Source: Mycoplasma sp. CAG:472 (lineage in GTDB: Bacteria; Bacillota_I; Bacilli_A; RF39; UBA660). From it: a DNA stretch of 64,000 bases. Positions 1-11,237 of this stretch are shown piece by piece (position 1 is the first letter of the stretch; every line of letters begins with the position of its first letter). The stretch covers positions 36,611 through 100,610 of the forward strand of contig FR899419.1 of assembly GCA_000437315.1 (NCBI GenBank), written 5' to 3'. The position numbers and the translations under genes are program-made. Under the pieces are notes generated by a model. That model had not been told where the DNA came from and did no database searches. It saw nothing but the letters and a program-made list of their open reading frames with translations.

Positions 1-141
1 AACACTTTCAAAAAATGCAACATCCTTAAGGCCCGCTACCTCAATCATACTTCCAGTAATATTTATAACTTTACCAATAGAAAAGACATTATTTTCTTCA
101 TTAATATCTTTCATAACATCTTTTGCTATTTCATCCCACAT
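1..141 (-). CDS. Rotary ATPase alpha-like subunit, N-terminal fragment
   Basis: An open frame runs from an ATG at 141 off the window edge (47 residues visible). It contains IGKVINITGSMIEVAGLKDV, the pattern of the N-terminal beta-barrel of F1 alpha and related rotary ATPase subunits (G-x-V-x-x-V-x-G-x-x-x-V-x-G-L). An in-frame GTG nine bases upstream is an alternative start. It follows the b/delta-like gene by about 12 bases, as alpha follows delta in F-type operons. The Walker motifs lie outside the window, so the alpha assignment rests on this barrel and on gene order; a FliI-like ATPase is the main alternative. Confidence 0.6.
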   Translation of the reverse strand, partial: MWDEIAKDVMKDINEENNVFSIGKVINITGSMIEVAGLKDVAFFESV

Positions 142-153
142 AACACTCACAAG

Positions 154-893
154 TCACACATCCCTTTCATTTATGCTATAATCATAAATTCTATCCTGAT
201 ATTTAATTATAATTCCTTTATATATATCATCACTATAGGAAGTTTTTACATATGGATTAATATGATTATAATTCTTATTTTTATCACCAGTTATAACTTC
301 AATAACTGGATTTGTTTTTTCTATATTAAGTTCAAAATCTAATAAAAATCTATTTAACTTAAACTTATGATGTTTTAAATAATCATAAAATACTTTATAT
401 TCATCTTCATTAAGCATTTTAGATATTTCATTTATTTGATTATCTTTATTAAGCATTTTAAGTTTATATATTAGATTTGGACTAAATCTATCGTAAATAC
501 TTTGATAATATTTATAATTTTCATCTACTGTATTATTCTTAACAAAATCAGATATTATTTTATCTTCATCAATCTTAAAAATTGCATCAACTTTATTAGC
601 AATTTTTAAGGCATTACCATTTTCATAATCAGCATTATTATAAATATCAAGAAGTGATTTATCGATACCCTCTTTTACTTCTACCTTCTTTTTATCCTCT
701 TCATAAAATTCATTATTAATTTTTTCTTCATTTGTTTCTTTGTTTTTTTCCTCTATTTTCTTATCAAGAGCTTGCATAGTCTTAAAGTAATATTTTTGAC
801 TATCTTTATTTAAGCTCTCAATAAGTTTTTTTAGAGAAAAGAACATTATAACTGAAAGTAATCCAGTTAATATTAAAAGTAATACTATTTCCA

Positions 894-894
<1 letters not shown>
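154..894 (-). CDS. b/delta-like stalk subunit of a rotary ATPase
   Basis: 246 residues. One N-terminal membrane helix (about residues 2-23) is followed by a charged, probably helical stretch (about 24-75), as in F-ATPase b subunits. The C-terminus (SDDIYKGIIIKYQDRIYDYS) resembles the end of the delta subunit, where a D-x-x-x-x-G-x-x-I-K-x-x-x-x-x-x-D-x-S pattern is usual. I read it as a fused b-delta peripheral stalk; the middle is too diverged to be sure. Its ATG overlaps the stop codon of the c-like gene (TAATG), implying translational coupling, and the alpha-like gene follows. The order c, b/delta, alpha matches standard F-type operons. Confidence 0.6.
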
Positions 895-2485
<1,591 letters not shown>

Positions 2486-2487
2486 TC

Positions 2488-5400
2488 TTACCCTCTTTTC
2501 TTATCTTCAGTTCTTGTTGTAGCATTATTTTCACTACCAAGAATATAACATTCATTTTTATCAGCATTCCATTTATTTGAGGCAGCGTTTGCAATACATT
2601 TTTCCTCAGTATTTAAATCTTTAGTAATAGCTCCTCCTAAATAGAATTTATATACTATGTTATAACCAGCACTTCTTAAAAGTAGTTCATCAGTATAAGC
2701 GTATGCATTAGCATTTTGACCTTTTGTTCCATTATGTCTAAGTAATATTTGATAATAACTATCTCCGACTACGGAACTTTCTGTTGAACCAGTTATATAA
2801 ATAATCTTATCATCTTCATCAGTACTTAACTCATCAAACATCTTTGTTCCAGAAATATAAATATTTCCTACTGAACTTTCAATTGAGTTAATTGCATAAG
2901 TTATACCTACTACATAAGCCTCTTGCTCTACATAATCTTCATCAGGTTCTAATGGTACATTATCTTTCATTATATTAGCCGCATAACCAAATCTTAATGT
3001 AGTTTCACCATAAATATTTTGATCTTCACCAACATAGTTATCAGCTATATATTGGACAAGTCCTGTATTAATATGATAATTATTTAATGTAAACATTAAG
3101 TATCTATCAAAATGATGTTCTAGAGCAGTTGTTCCATTATTATTAATATAAGTATCATACTCTATAATGAAATAATATTGTTTATTTTCATCGAGGTTAT
3201 TATATCTTGTTTTATTATTTGAACTAAAGATATTTTTAACTTCTTCAGAGCCACTTACAACCTTATATTCACCATTTTGAAGTATTGCAAGATATGCTTT
3301 ATAATTACCACTTGTAACAACTTTATCAGGGTCATTAAAGGCAATTTTGAAATTTAAATAATAACCACTTGTTGTATTATAATGACTTGCTTTAATAACA
3401 TCTAGGTTTGGAGCATTAAGACTTCGAACGCTTACACCACTGTTATAGATAACTATTTCTTTTTCTCCTGAAGGAGTATCCACTTTAGCAGTCAATTTAG
3501 TTTGATAATCTTTACCAAATATAAAACTATCACCAGTTATATCAAAAGATGCTGACATATCATATTTATTTGATTTAGCGCATGTACTGCCACCTAAAAC
3601 ATTGTAATTATCATCACTACAGTTTTGAATATTTGTAGCACATACACCATCTGCACAAATTTCATAATCTACTGATTTAATACCCATAATATCTGAAATA
3701 TTATAATTTAAATTTAATAATCTTTGTGAATAATCATCTTTAGAATTAATATCAAATGAAGCATCAGTTACTTTTACATCAGCCTCGCTTAAAGTTTTAA
3801 ATGTATAATTAAATGTTTCATAAAGAGTACTAGATGAATCTGTTAAATATACTTTCTTACCAGATATCATCATATAGGCTTTTATGTTATATTCAGTATT
3901 AATATCAAGACCATATAATGTAATTTCATAAGTAATATCAATCTTTTTACCAGAATACTCTTCATCATTAAACTTAATAGTTTTTGTTAAATAATCATAT
4001 TTATAATCAGTTACTACTTTATTATCCACTTTTACACTTTTTAGATTTAATAAGTAATTTGAATATGTTTTAATTACATAACTATTACCATTTACTACTC
4101 CACTTTGAGAAGTAAGTTCATCTTTATTAATCTTTAATGTATTATTTCCTACTTCTAAATAAAGGTATTTAACATTATCTTCATTATCAATATCACTTTC
4201 TTTAATACCAGATATTTGCATATTAATTTTAGCTCCATTTATAGTCGGAGATACTAAATTAATTTTAAGTGATGGTACAACATTTTCATAAGTAAATGTA
4301 TTATCTAAACTACTTATTTCTGATGTACCAAGTTCTTTTATATCAATAGCTTCATAATCTTTATTTAAATATATTGTAACACCTTTTTCATTTACTTTAT
4401 AATCTACTTTTCTTTCATAGAATATTTCATTTTTATTAGCAAAATATCTTGATGCAAGGTTTTTAAAGTAAATATTTCCTATAAAATAATTATTATTTGC
4501 ATAAGTATTAGAGCCTGCTCCCGGTTCATCATCATCAACAAAGTATCCTCCTGAGGTAAATGGATAATATGCTCCAATTGCATTTTGTGATAAAGTAAAG
4601 TTTCTATCAAATAGTAAAACATATTCACCAGTTTCACTTTTTACAAAAGCATATTTTTTACTAGTATTTCCTAAAAATCCTACTTTGCCTGTATCATATA
4701 AACCTTCAAGGGTAACAGTTATATTTTTATTTTTATAACTTTCAAAAACTGATCCAAAAGTGTTAGAGTAATATAATTTAGAATAATCTAAATATAAACA
4801 TAAGTCTTCTTCACATGTTCCAATATATGCAGTATGAAGTAAATCATTATTTTTATCATATCCTGTATAATTCCATGTTTTTGTTTCACTACCTTTAGTA
4901 TAAGTTATCTTATTACCTCCGATAGCATCTAAGAATCCTTCAGTTTTATTATTATTTATATTTTCTATTTTAAATGTAGAACTTCCATCTGATAAAATCA
5001 AATTATATGAAGCAACTTTTGATGTTTGACCAGTAAGTTTCATAATAAGTAAATTATTATGCATTAACTTATTTTCAGTTTTAAGTATATTATAACTCAT
5101 TTCAAGAGGACTAATACCATTAAATACTTTTTCATTTACTAAAGCATAACTACTTTCATAAGTATCACTTTCAATAAGTTTTACATTAACATGTATTTTA
5201 TAATTATCAGCATTATTTAAATTATTAATCTTTGCACATTTATAAGCTGAAGCATTATATGCTCTTAATGGTTTAGGACAAGTAACACTTTCACTAGGAT
5301 TAATTACTTCATCCTCATTTACAGAATAATATAAATTAAAATCATTATTATTAATTGCTTTATCTTTATCAATTATCTCATATTTATATGTAATAAAGTT

Positions 5401-8400
5401 TTCTGCAGATTCCCAAGCAAACATATAAACTGTTGGTACTTCCTTTAAAACATTAATATTTTCTGAGGTAACTGGTTCATTTTTACTTAAATCATCTTTA
5501 TTAAATGGAAATAATAATTCATCACTTTCTGGAGTAAATTTTAATGATAAAGTATACTCTACTACATAAATATGTCCACGTTTTAAAAATTCATAATCAG
5601 AAAAATACAAAGTTTTTTCAGGTAAATTATCTGAGGCAGTAAGTTCAAGTTCATCAGTTATTTTTAATGTATTTGCTTCATCTTTACCATTTGTTATATC
5701 ATATATTTTATAATTAATCTTTTTAATATATTTTTTAATTGAATTATTATTAGTTACTTCTTCTTCATTTTCAGATGTAGTATCCTTTAAGATTGGTGTT
5801 ATTTTAAGACCAATAGTTGTATCATCCTTTAAGTTTTCATCTTTACCAGCATTAGGTATTTGAGTAACCTCTATCGTTGCTTCTCCAGAGGCAAGTACTA
5901 AAAGTGAATCATTAATTCTAAATTCAAGGTATCCTGGATCAAATACTACTGAATCATTTCCACTTATTCCATTTTTAATAAATATTACATAATTTTTAGA
6001 TATTATACCATTTTTATGTCTTTCACGAAGCATATCAAGTGTATAACCAAAATCCGCTAAAGTAAGTTTCTTTGTTCCATCAAAGTAATCAGCTATAATA
6101 TTTTCTGTAACATTTATCGAAGATATATGTGAATTATTATATAAAGTTCCTTCACAAAGTTCTATTTCAAAACTTTTAAAGTTTTCTTTAATAACATCTG
6201 CGGTTATACTTTCATCAATTAATTTACTTATTTCAAGATTAACATTAACATTAAATATATCCTTAAATGCTTCTTCATCAGTTAATGTAATACTTTCCAT
6301 ATTTGTTTTAACTACATTTGCCTCAGTTGTAAATATCAATGTTCTATCTACAAAATTAACTCCTGCAGGTTTTTCTTCATCCTTTAAATCATAATATGCA
6401 TATAAATCTAATGTGTATTTTGTAGAACTTTTTAGCATTGATAGATTAATACTTGCACATTTTGTTGTTTCACTTTCAGATGAAGAACAATCAGTATAAG
6501 TAAGAGCAGTAGTATTAACATCTCCACTACTCATATTTTTATATTCTACATAAATATTTTTAGTTTTATCAATTGTATTATCTGGATCATATATAGTAAA
6601 CTCTCCAGTTACAGTTGATGCACTTACATAAATATTTTTAGCACTAATTGTTGGTGTCTGAAGGTTATTCATATTAAATAAAGGACTATTTTCTGTACGA
6701 TAATCAATATTTTTTTCATTATCATTAATACTTATTATAGCATTTACATAATAATTTTTATTTTTTTCTAAAGGCTTTTCAAATTTTAATACTTCCTCAA
6801 GGGGTTTATCTTTAGTAATAGTTTTTACTAAATTATCTCCTTCATCATAAATATTATATATTACTTTTTTAATTGAATTATTTGGATCTACTACATTTTC
6901 TAATTTAATACTTACTGTATAATCTTTTTTATTAACTGTTGCTATTACACTAGGCATTATTTGAGTATCTTTAAATGGATTAATTTTTAATGTACTTGAT
7001 GTTACACTTGCGGCATTACCATCAGGATAAGATATACTTCCATAAGTAATATCTTCGATTTTAGCAATATATTTTTTATTAGGGTTTAAATTATTAAATG
7101 TATGATTTATTTTTTGACCATTATTTTCAAATCTAACGCTTTCTACTAAATTACTTTTTTCATCATATAAATTAAGTGTTCCTGACGTAAATGTAGATGT
7201 TTTACTTACATTAATGTTATAAGATAAACTATTACTACTTTTATAATCAAGTTCAAGAAGTGCTCCAATTTCTGAAGTATTAAATGTTCTTTGGAATAAT
7301 ACATAATCACTTACTACTCCAGTATTACCTTTATATGAAGCATAAATTGTTAATATATATTTACTATTACTTTTAAGTCCATCATAAATATATTCATTTA
7401 TTTTTCCATAAGTTTTATATTCTTTTAAATCAATTACATCACCAGTTTTAACATTTAATAGTTTTGCATATACTGAAGATGTTATTAAATTATTATCATC
7501 AATTACATCAAAATTAATATCTATTTTATGAGAATTTACATTACTTGATAATAGTCTTACATAAGGAGCTTTTTTATAATCAACAACTGTTTCTACTTGA
7601 TATCTATCCTCTACTTTAATATTTGGTTTATTAGGTTTAACTGTAGTATTTCCTGTATTATCATCATCTTTTTTATCATCATATAAAATATCAATATTTT
7701 GATCACTATTAATTACTATTTCAGATAAGTTTAATTTAGTTTCATTTCCTACACTAATTATTCTTTTATCTAAATCAACTTTTACATTATCAGATGTTAA
7801 TATGAAGCATTCTGATGCAATAGTTTCAATATTTAATGTTTCATTTGTTATTCTAACAAGTCCACCATCAATAAATTCAAATTCAAAATAATAGTTTTCA
7901 TACATATTTTCAGAACTTGTTAATTTAAGTTTTAAGTTTTTACCTGCTACTATATATTTTGTATCACTAATTCTTCCAATAAAACTACTAAAAGTAATAT
8001 CTTTATTTTTAGAACTAATTAAATATCTATCATCTTTATAATTAATTAAATATTTACTTTTAATATTGTAATAAGAAAGATATTTTTCATTTAAATCATC
8101 AAGTGGCATAAGTACACCATCATTTAAAAAACTTATTGATTTATCATTATAAAATGCAAATGAATAAATACTTGCAACAGTTTTCTTATCATCTTTTGAA
8201 GTAAATATTACATCATCACTATATCCTTTTTTATATTCAGTTCCCTTTATAAAATAGGCTTTCTCTGGTACATCACTATCGGTTATACTTACATAACCAT
8301 CACTATAAAATACTGTTTTTTCTTTCAAAACAAATTTATAAAGTGAAAATACTAAAGCTGCAAAAGTTACTATACTTACTAAAATTATCGTTACAAGGCT

Positions 8401-8412
8401 TTTATTTTTCAT
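2488..8412 (-). CDS. Giant membrane-anchored surface protein with repeated Fn3-like units
   Basis: 1974 residues. A short basic N-terminus and one membrane helix (about 5-28) precede an outer domain of about 210 residues similar to that of the 443-aa neighbour, then a D/N/K-rich linker and many beta-sandwich-like repeats of roughly 100-150 residues, with recurring motifs such as LKSNSKYILTIYASYKG and LDENKQYYFIIEYDT, typical of Fn3 F-G strands. There is no LPxTG; the N-terminal helix is the only anchor. As first gene of the operon that continues into the c-, b/delta- and alpha-like genes, it is expected to be co-expressed with the ATPase. It could be an adhesin, a host-polymer-binding fibre or a motor leg; nothing in the sequence decides this. 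Confidence 0.7.
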   Translation of the reverse strand: MKNKSLVTIILVSIVTFAALVFSLYKFVLKEKTVFYSDGYVSITDSDVPEKAYFIKGTEYKKGYSDDVIFTSKDDKKTVASIYSFAFYNDKSISFLNDGVLMPLDDLNEKYLSYYNIKSKYLINYKDDRYLISSKNKDITFSSFIGRISDTKYIVAGKNLKLKLTSSENMYENYYFEFEFIDGGLVRITNETLNIETIASECFILTSDNVKVDLDKRIISVGNETKLNLSEIVINSDQNIDILYDDKKDDDNTGNTTVKPNKPNIKVEDRYQVETVVDYKKAPYVRLLSSNVNSHKIDINFDVIDDNNLITSSVYAKLLNVKTGDVIDLKEYKTYGKINEYIYDGLKSNSKYILTIYASYKGNTGVVSDYVLFQRTFNTSEIGALLELDYKSSNSLSYNINVSKTSTFTSGTLNLYDEKSNLVESVRFENNGQKINHTFNNLNPNKKYIAKIEDITYGSISYPDGNAASVTSSTLKINPFKDTQIMPSVIATVNKKDYTVSIKLENVVDPNNSIKKVIYNIYDEGDNLVKTITKDKPLEEVLKFEKPLEKNKNYYVNAIISINDNEKNIDYRTENSPLFNMNNLQTPTISAKNIYVSASTVTGEFTIYDPDNTIDKTKNIYVEYKNMSSGDVNTTALTYTDCSSSESETTKCASINLSMLKSSTKYTLDLYAYYDLKDEEKPAGVNFVDRTLIFTTEANVVKTNMESITLTDEEAFKDIFNVNVNLEISKLIDESITADVIKENFKSFEIELCEGTLYNNSHISSINVTENIIADYFDGTKKLTLADFGYTLDMLRERHKNGIISKNYVIFIKNGISGNDSVVFDPGYLEFRINDSLLVLASGEATIEVTQIPNAGKDENLKDDTTIGLKITPILKDTTSENEEEVTNNNSIKKYIKKINYKIYDITNGKDEANTLKITDELELTASDNLPEKTLYFSDYEFLKRGHIYVVEYTLSLKFTPESDELLFPFNKDDLSKNEPVTSENINVLKEVPTVYMFAWESAENFITYKYEIIDKDKAINNNDFNLYYSVNEDEVINPSESVTCPKPLRAYNASAYKCAKINNLNNADNYKIHVNVKLIESDTYESSYALVNEKVFNGISPLEMSYNILKTENKLMHNNLLIMKLTGQTSKVASYNLILSDGSSTFKIENINNNKTEGFLDAIGGNKITYTKGSETKTWNYTGYDKNNDLLHTAYIGTCEEDLCLYLDYSKLYYSNTFGSVFESYKNKNITVTLEGLYDTGKVGFLGNTSKKYAFVKSETGEYVLLFDRNFTLSQNAIGAYYPFTSGGYFVDDDEPGAGSNTYANNNYFIGNIYFKNLASRYFANKNEIFYERKVDYKVNEKGVTIYLNKDYEAIDIKELGTSEISSLDNTFTYENVVPSLKINLVSPTINGAKINMQISGIKESDIDNEDNVKYLYLEVGNNTLKINKDELTSQSGVVNGNSYVIKTYSNYLLNLKSVKVDNKVVTDYKYDYLTKTIKFNDEEYSGKKIDITYEITLYGLDINTEYNIKAYMMISGKKVYLTDSSSTLYETFNYTFKTLSEADVKVTDASFDINSKDDYSQRLLNLNYNISDIMGIKSVDYEICADGVCATNIQNCSDDNYNVLGGSTCAKSNKYDMSASFDITGDSFIFGKDYQTKLTAKVDTPSGEKEIVIYNSGVSVRSLNAPNLDVIKASHYNTTSGYYLNFKIAFNDPDKVVTSGNYKAYLAILQNGEYKVVSGSEEVKNIFSSNNKTRYNNLDENKQYYFIIEYDTYINNNGTTALEHHFDRYLMFTLNNYHINTGLVQYIADNYVGEDQNIYGETTLRFGYAANIMKDNVPLEPDEDYVEQEAYVVGITYAINSIESSVGNIYISGTKMFDELSTDEDDKIIYITGSTESSVVGDSYYQILLRHNGTKGQNANAYAYTDELLLRSAGYNIVYKFYLGGAITKDLNTEEKCIANAASNKWNADKNECYILGSENNATTRTEDKKRG

Positions 8413-8490
8413 ACATCTTACCCTTTCTTATCATACATAATTATTTTATCAAAACTATGTTACTTATTCAAGTAATTGATTATATTTTTT

Positions 8491-8527
8491 TATAAAAAAA
8501 TCGGCTTCACATAGCGAAGCACGATTT
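8491..8527 (-). terminator. Hairpin/terminator after DGR target 1
   Basis: Inverted repeat AAATCGGCTTC (8498-8508) and GAAGCACGATTT (8516-8527) with one bulged base, followed in the minus direction by seven T. It starts two bases after the stop of target 1. Nearly the same hairpin follows target 2, at almost the same distance from its variable repeat. Confidence 0.8.
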
Positions 8528-8528
8528 A

Positions 8529-9653
8529 TTATCCAAGCATTATTTTATATGGATTACCCTCAGAACCATCTCCTGAAACAACATATACATTAGATTTAAG
8601 ATATAAGACTGGCCTAACTGCATAACCGTAATACGCATAGTTGTTGTAGAGACCGCCGGTGCCAGAGACGTAAACAGGGAGAGAAGAACTGTAGGCCGTC
8701 ATTGTCCATTCATATCCCTTTGTAAATAACCAATTATTTTTATAACCATTATTCACTGCATAACCATAATCACTTGCATACATTAAACCTATCTTTAAAG
8801 TAGTACTAGTTTGGCTTGTTTTTTCTTTATCATATTGCGTTTTTCCCGTGGTTGATGTTGAACCAGAAACGCCAATATTCCAATATACACCATCATATAT
8901 CATATTATAATAGTCTCCACTTAAGGCTATACCATTTTGCGTATAATCACATTTAGCAACCGGTTTTTGTGAACTACTATAATATGAATAACAATAAGCT
9001 GCACAGTCACTATTATTTCTACTATTAATTTTTAAAAAGCATTCATTTAAATTCTTTTGAATTGTACTTCCTACCCAAGTTGAACTAGATGTAGTATCTG
9101 CATTATAGACTAGGCCTCCAATTGAATCATTTCTTATTATTTTAACAAGTCCATTATTATTCCAAGTTTTACACGTACCGTCAGTATTTACTGCTGTACA
9201 TACTGGTGTTTTACCAATTATTCTATAAAGCTCTTTATTATGCCAAATATAATTATTAGGATTATTTCCTTTATATCTAACTCCGTAATCAGATTTATAT
9301 AAAAGTCCATTTCCACTTACTTCTCCAGAAGTACTTGTTGTATTAACTACATTAGAAAGAAGTTTAGGATTACTTGTAAATGATACATTACAAGAAACAT
9401 TTCCAGTTATATTTTTAATATCTAATTTCCAATTATCTATATCCCATACTCCATCAGCATTATCACAAGTTATATCTACTTGATATAAACCTTTACTAGG
9501 AAATGTATTAGATACTTTACCATTTACAAGTAATGCAATTGTATTTCCATTATAGTTAAATGTATTTTTAGGTTTATTACCAATTATTAATAAAGTACAT
9601 ATCATTATAACAATTAATGATACACATATAACAATCTTTTTATTATTTTTCAT
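8529..9653 (-). CDS. DGR target protein 1: membrane-anchored variable surface protein
   Basis: 374 residues. An N-terminal membrane helix (about 6-27) is followed by a small beta domain (to about 95), a polar linker, and a C-terminal domain (about 105-374) of the type diversified by DGRs (C-type-lectin/FGE-like fold is usual for such targets). Residues about 321-346 are encoded by variable repeat 1, bounded by conserved YEWTMTA before and AVRPVLYLKSNV after. VR1 differs from the template only at sense-strand adenines. The last residues (SGDGSEGNPYKI) are shared with target 2. The start overlaps the preceding small ORF by 11 bases, so it probably sits on the RT transcript. The ligand is unknown; outward display on the membrane is inferred from topology. 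Confidence 0.85.
   Translation of the reverse strand: MKNNKKIVICVSLIVIMICTLLIIGNKPKNTFNYNGNTIALLVNGKVSNTFPSKGLYQVDITCDNADGVWDIDNWKLDIKNITGNVSCNVSFTSNPKLLSNVVNTTSTSGEVSGNGLLYKSDYGVRYKGNNPNNYIWHNKELYRIIGKTPVCTAVNTDGTCKTWNNNGLVKIIRNDSIGGLVYNADTTSSSTWVGSTIQKNLNECFLKINSRNNSDCAAYCYSYYSSSQKPVAKCDYTQNGIALSGDYYNMIYDGVYWNIGVSGSTSTTGKTQYDKEKTSQTSTTLKIGLMYASDYGYAVNNGYKNNWLFTKGYEWTMTAYSSSLPVYVSGTGGLYNNYAYYGYAVRPVLYLKSNVYVVSGDGSEGNPYKIMLG
8616..8691 (-). repeat. DGR variable repeat VR1
   Basis: 76 bp aligned without gaps to the template at 10072-10147. All 11 mismatches fall at template positions that are T on the plus strand (A on the sense strand). The sense 3' end GGTTATGCAGTT is identical in template and both variable repeats and is the likely initiation (IMH-type) site. 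Confidence 0.93.
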
Positions 9654-9912
9654 TTAATAACCTTCTTTCTAATATATTAATTAAATTTATTTTAAAATAA
9701 TAATTTAAATAATTATTATTTTCATATTCTTTTTTTACAATAATATCTAAATTATCTAATATTATATAATTAATTTCATACTTATTTAAATTTCTATTTA
9801 TATAATTAAATATTATCTTATCTTCATCAAAAGTATAATATTTATTATTTTTAATTATTAATATTAAATAATTTTGATAAATATGTTTTAAAACATTATA
9901 TCTTTCTTTCAT
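9643..9912 (-). CDS. Small DGR-linked protein, possibly MutS-domain-I-like
   Basis: 89 residues, very rich in N, I, Y and K, no membrane helix. The pattern LIIKNNKYYTFDEDKIIFNY is reminiscent of the MutS-like protein at 11585-12028 (FLIFYKNRGKFYQCKNTDAY), that is, a beta strand with a short turn followed by an acidic helix start, so it may be a shortened relative. It lies between the structured RNA downstream of the template and target 1, overlapping target 1 by 11 bases, which suggests coupled translation. Identity is weak and the call is tentative. Confidence 0.45.
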   Translation of the reverse strand: MKERYNVLKHIYQNYLILIIKNNKYYTFDEDKIIFNYINRNLNKYEINYIILDNLDIIVKKEYENNNYLNYYFKINLINILERRLLNEK

Positions 9913-9922
9913 ATTATTTTAT

Positions 9923-10071
9923 TAGATGTCGATAGAAAGAGTACGTATACTCTTTCGTCCATCTATTATCTTTTAAAAGTATAATACTTTTAAGGAAAGT
10001 TTATGTTTCTTATGCTTAACACTTTATAGCCATAACCATAAAACCTAAACCAAACATAAGAAGCTATAAAA
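9923..10071 (-). ncRNA. Structured segment downstream of the DGR template
   Basis: In sense order directly after the template: TTTATAGC (10070-10063) and TTCTTATG (10062-10055) are adjacent and can pair with GCTATAAA (10030-10023) and CATAAGAA (10014-10007), giving an interleaved, pseudoknot-like topology. Two hairpins follow: TTAAAAGTA/TACTTTTAA (9973-9993) and GAAAGAGTA/TACTCTTTC (9935-9956, four-base loop), the latter extended by TAGATG/CATCTA. No T-run follows, so it is not an obvious terminator. In characterised DGRs a spacer next to the template is needed to prime cDNA; this is the candidate here (inference). Confidence 0.55.
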
Positions 10072-10147
10072 AACTGCATAACCGTTATACGCATTGTTGT
10101 TGTTGAGACCGCCGTTGTTATTGACGTTAACAGGGTTAGAAGAACTG
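10072..10147 (-). repeat. DGR template repeat (TR)
   Basis: 76 bp non-coding segment 28 bp after the RT stop. Read on the sense strand it would encode SSSNPVNVNNNGGLNNNNAY, dense in AAC/AAT codons as expected for adenine-directed mutagenesis. VR1 (8616-8691) and VR2 (12185-12260) align without gaps; 18 of 19 mismatches are at template adenines. Identity ends abruptly after GTT at the sense 3' side and after the first CAGTTCT on the 5' side. Confidence 0.93.
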
Positions 10148-10175
10148 TTTTTCAAAAAACTTCCCTATATTTATA

Positions 10176-11237
10176 TTAATAGTACCTATCTATAATATGA
10201 TTTATTTTATCCTTATTTACAAAATTATAACTATGAAAATAATTTTCTAAAGAATAAAAATATTTTTCAAAAGTAATCATATTATTTTGATACATATAAA
10301 TACCTTTCTTAATACCTTTTTTTATATTATTTCTTGCATTTTCACTGAAATTAATAATAGTTTTATTATTAATAATTCTAAAATTATAACCTAGAAAATT
10401 AAAACCATTTTTTAAATTTACAATATAAGTTTTCTTTTCATTTATTTCTAAATTATAAGAATGAATAAAATCTATTATTTTATTTTTACATATTTTTAAA
10501 TAGTTTAAATCATTTGAAAATATTACATAATCATCCATATATGAAAGCATATATTTTAAATGCAAATCATGAATTATATAGTGATGTAATTTATATAAAT
10601 AAAATATAGCAAAAAACTGTTGAACTTGGCCTCCCAAAGAAAGTCCTACACCATTTTTATATCTAGGTAATTTTTCATTAACTTCTTTTTCTAATATATC
10701 TATTTTATCATTAATATAATCATAATTAGTACTATCAATTATTTTACAAACTAAATTATATTCTTCATTAGTTAAAACATTTATTATTAAAGATTTTAAA
10801 ATATTATGATCAATAGAATAAAAATATTTTTTTATATCAATTTTTAAAACATAAATATCTTTATTAAAATGTTTTAACTTTTCAATATCAGAAAGTAATA
10901 ATTTAATAGCATATGTAAGTCCCATACCTTTCCTTGTTGCAGTAATTTCCTTACATAGATATTTTGATAGTTTAGGAATCAAAATATATTTTGCTACATA
11001 ATGATTAATAATTTTATTAATAATACTTTCACTCATAACAACCCTAATTTTAGGTTCTCTAACTAAAAATATATTATAACTACTACCTTGATATAAACCA
11101 TTTTCTAAAATATATTTTATATAAACTAAATACTCTATTTTACATTTTTCAAATGCAAGAATTTTCTTTCTATTTTTCACTCCTTTCAATATCTCATTAT
11201 TATATATATCTAATAAATCACTTATTTTTACTATCAT
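10176..11237 (-). CDS. DGR reverse transcriptase
   Basis: 353 residues, within the usual length for DGR RTs. Motif A is KIDIKKYFYSID (D134), motif C is YMDD (residues 233-236), and the LSLGGQVQQFFA block (199-210) stands where DGR RTs usually have a variant of GNLTSQ; the Q in place of S is unusual. No maturase or endonuclease domain follows, which argues against a group II intron. Its start overlaps avd by 20 bases and the template lies 28 bases after its stop. It copies template RNA into cDNA with errors at adenines, which then replaces the variable repeats. Confidence 0.93.
   Translation of the reverse strand: MIVKISDLLDIYNNEILKGVKNRKKILAFEKCKIEYLVYIKYILENGLYQGSSYNIFLVREPKIRVVMSESIINKIINHYVAKYILIPKLSKYLCKEITATRKGMGLTYAIKLLLSDIEKLKHFNKDIYVLKIDIKKYFYSIDHNILKSLIINVLTNEEYNLVCKIIDSTNYDYINDKIDILEKEVNEKLPRYKNGVGLSLGGQVQQFFAIFYLYKLHHYIIHDLHLKYMLSYMDDYVIFSNDLNYLKICKNKIIDFIHSYNLEINEKKTYIVNLKNGFNFLGYNFRIINNKTIINFSENARNNIKKGIKKGIYMYQNNMITFEKYFYSLENYFHSYNFVNKDKINHIIDRYY

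Noticed and set aside
9935..9956. Perfect hairpin read as a terminator between the template and target 1
   Set aside because: No T-run on either strand; better explained as part of the structured segment downstream of the template.
10176..11237. Group II intron reverse transcriptase
   Set aside because: No maturase or endonuclease domain, no intron RNA domains V/VI, and a proven TR/VR relation next to it.
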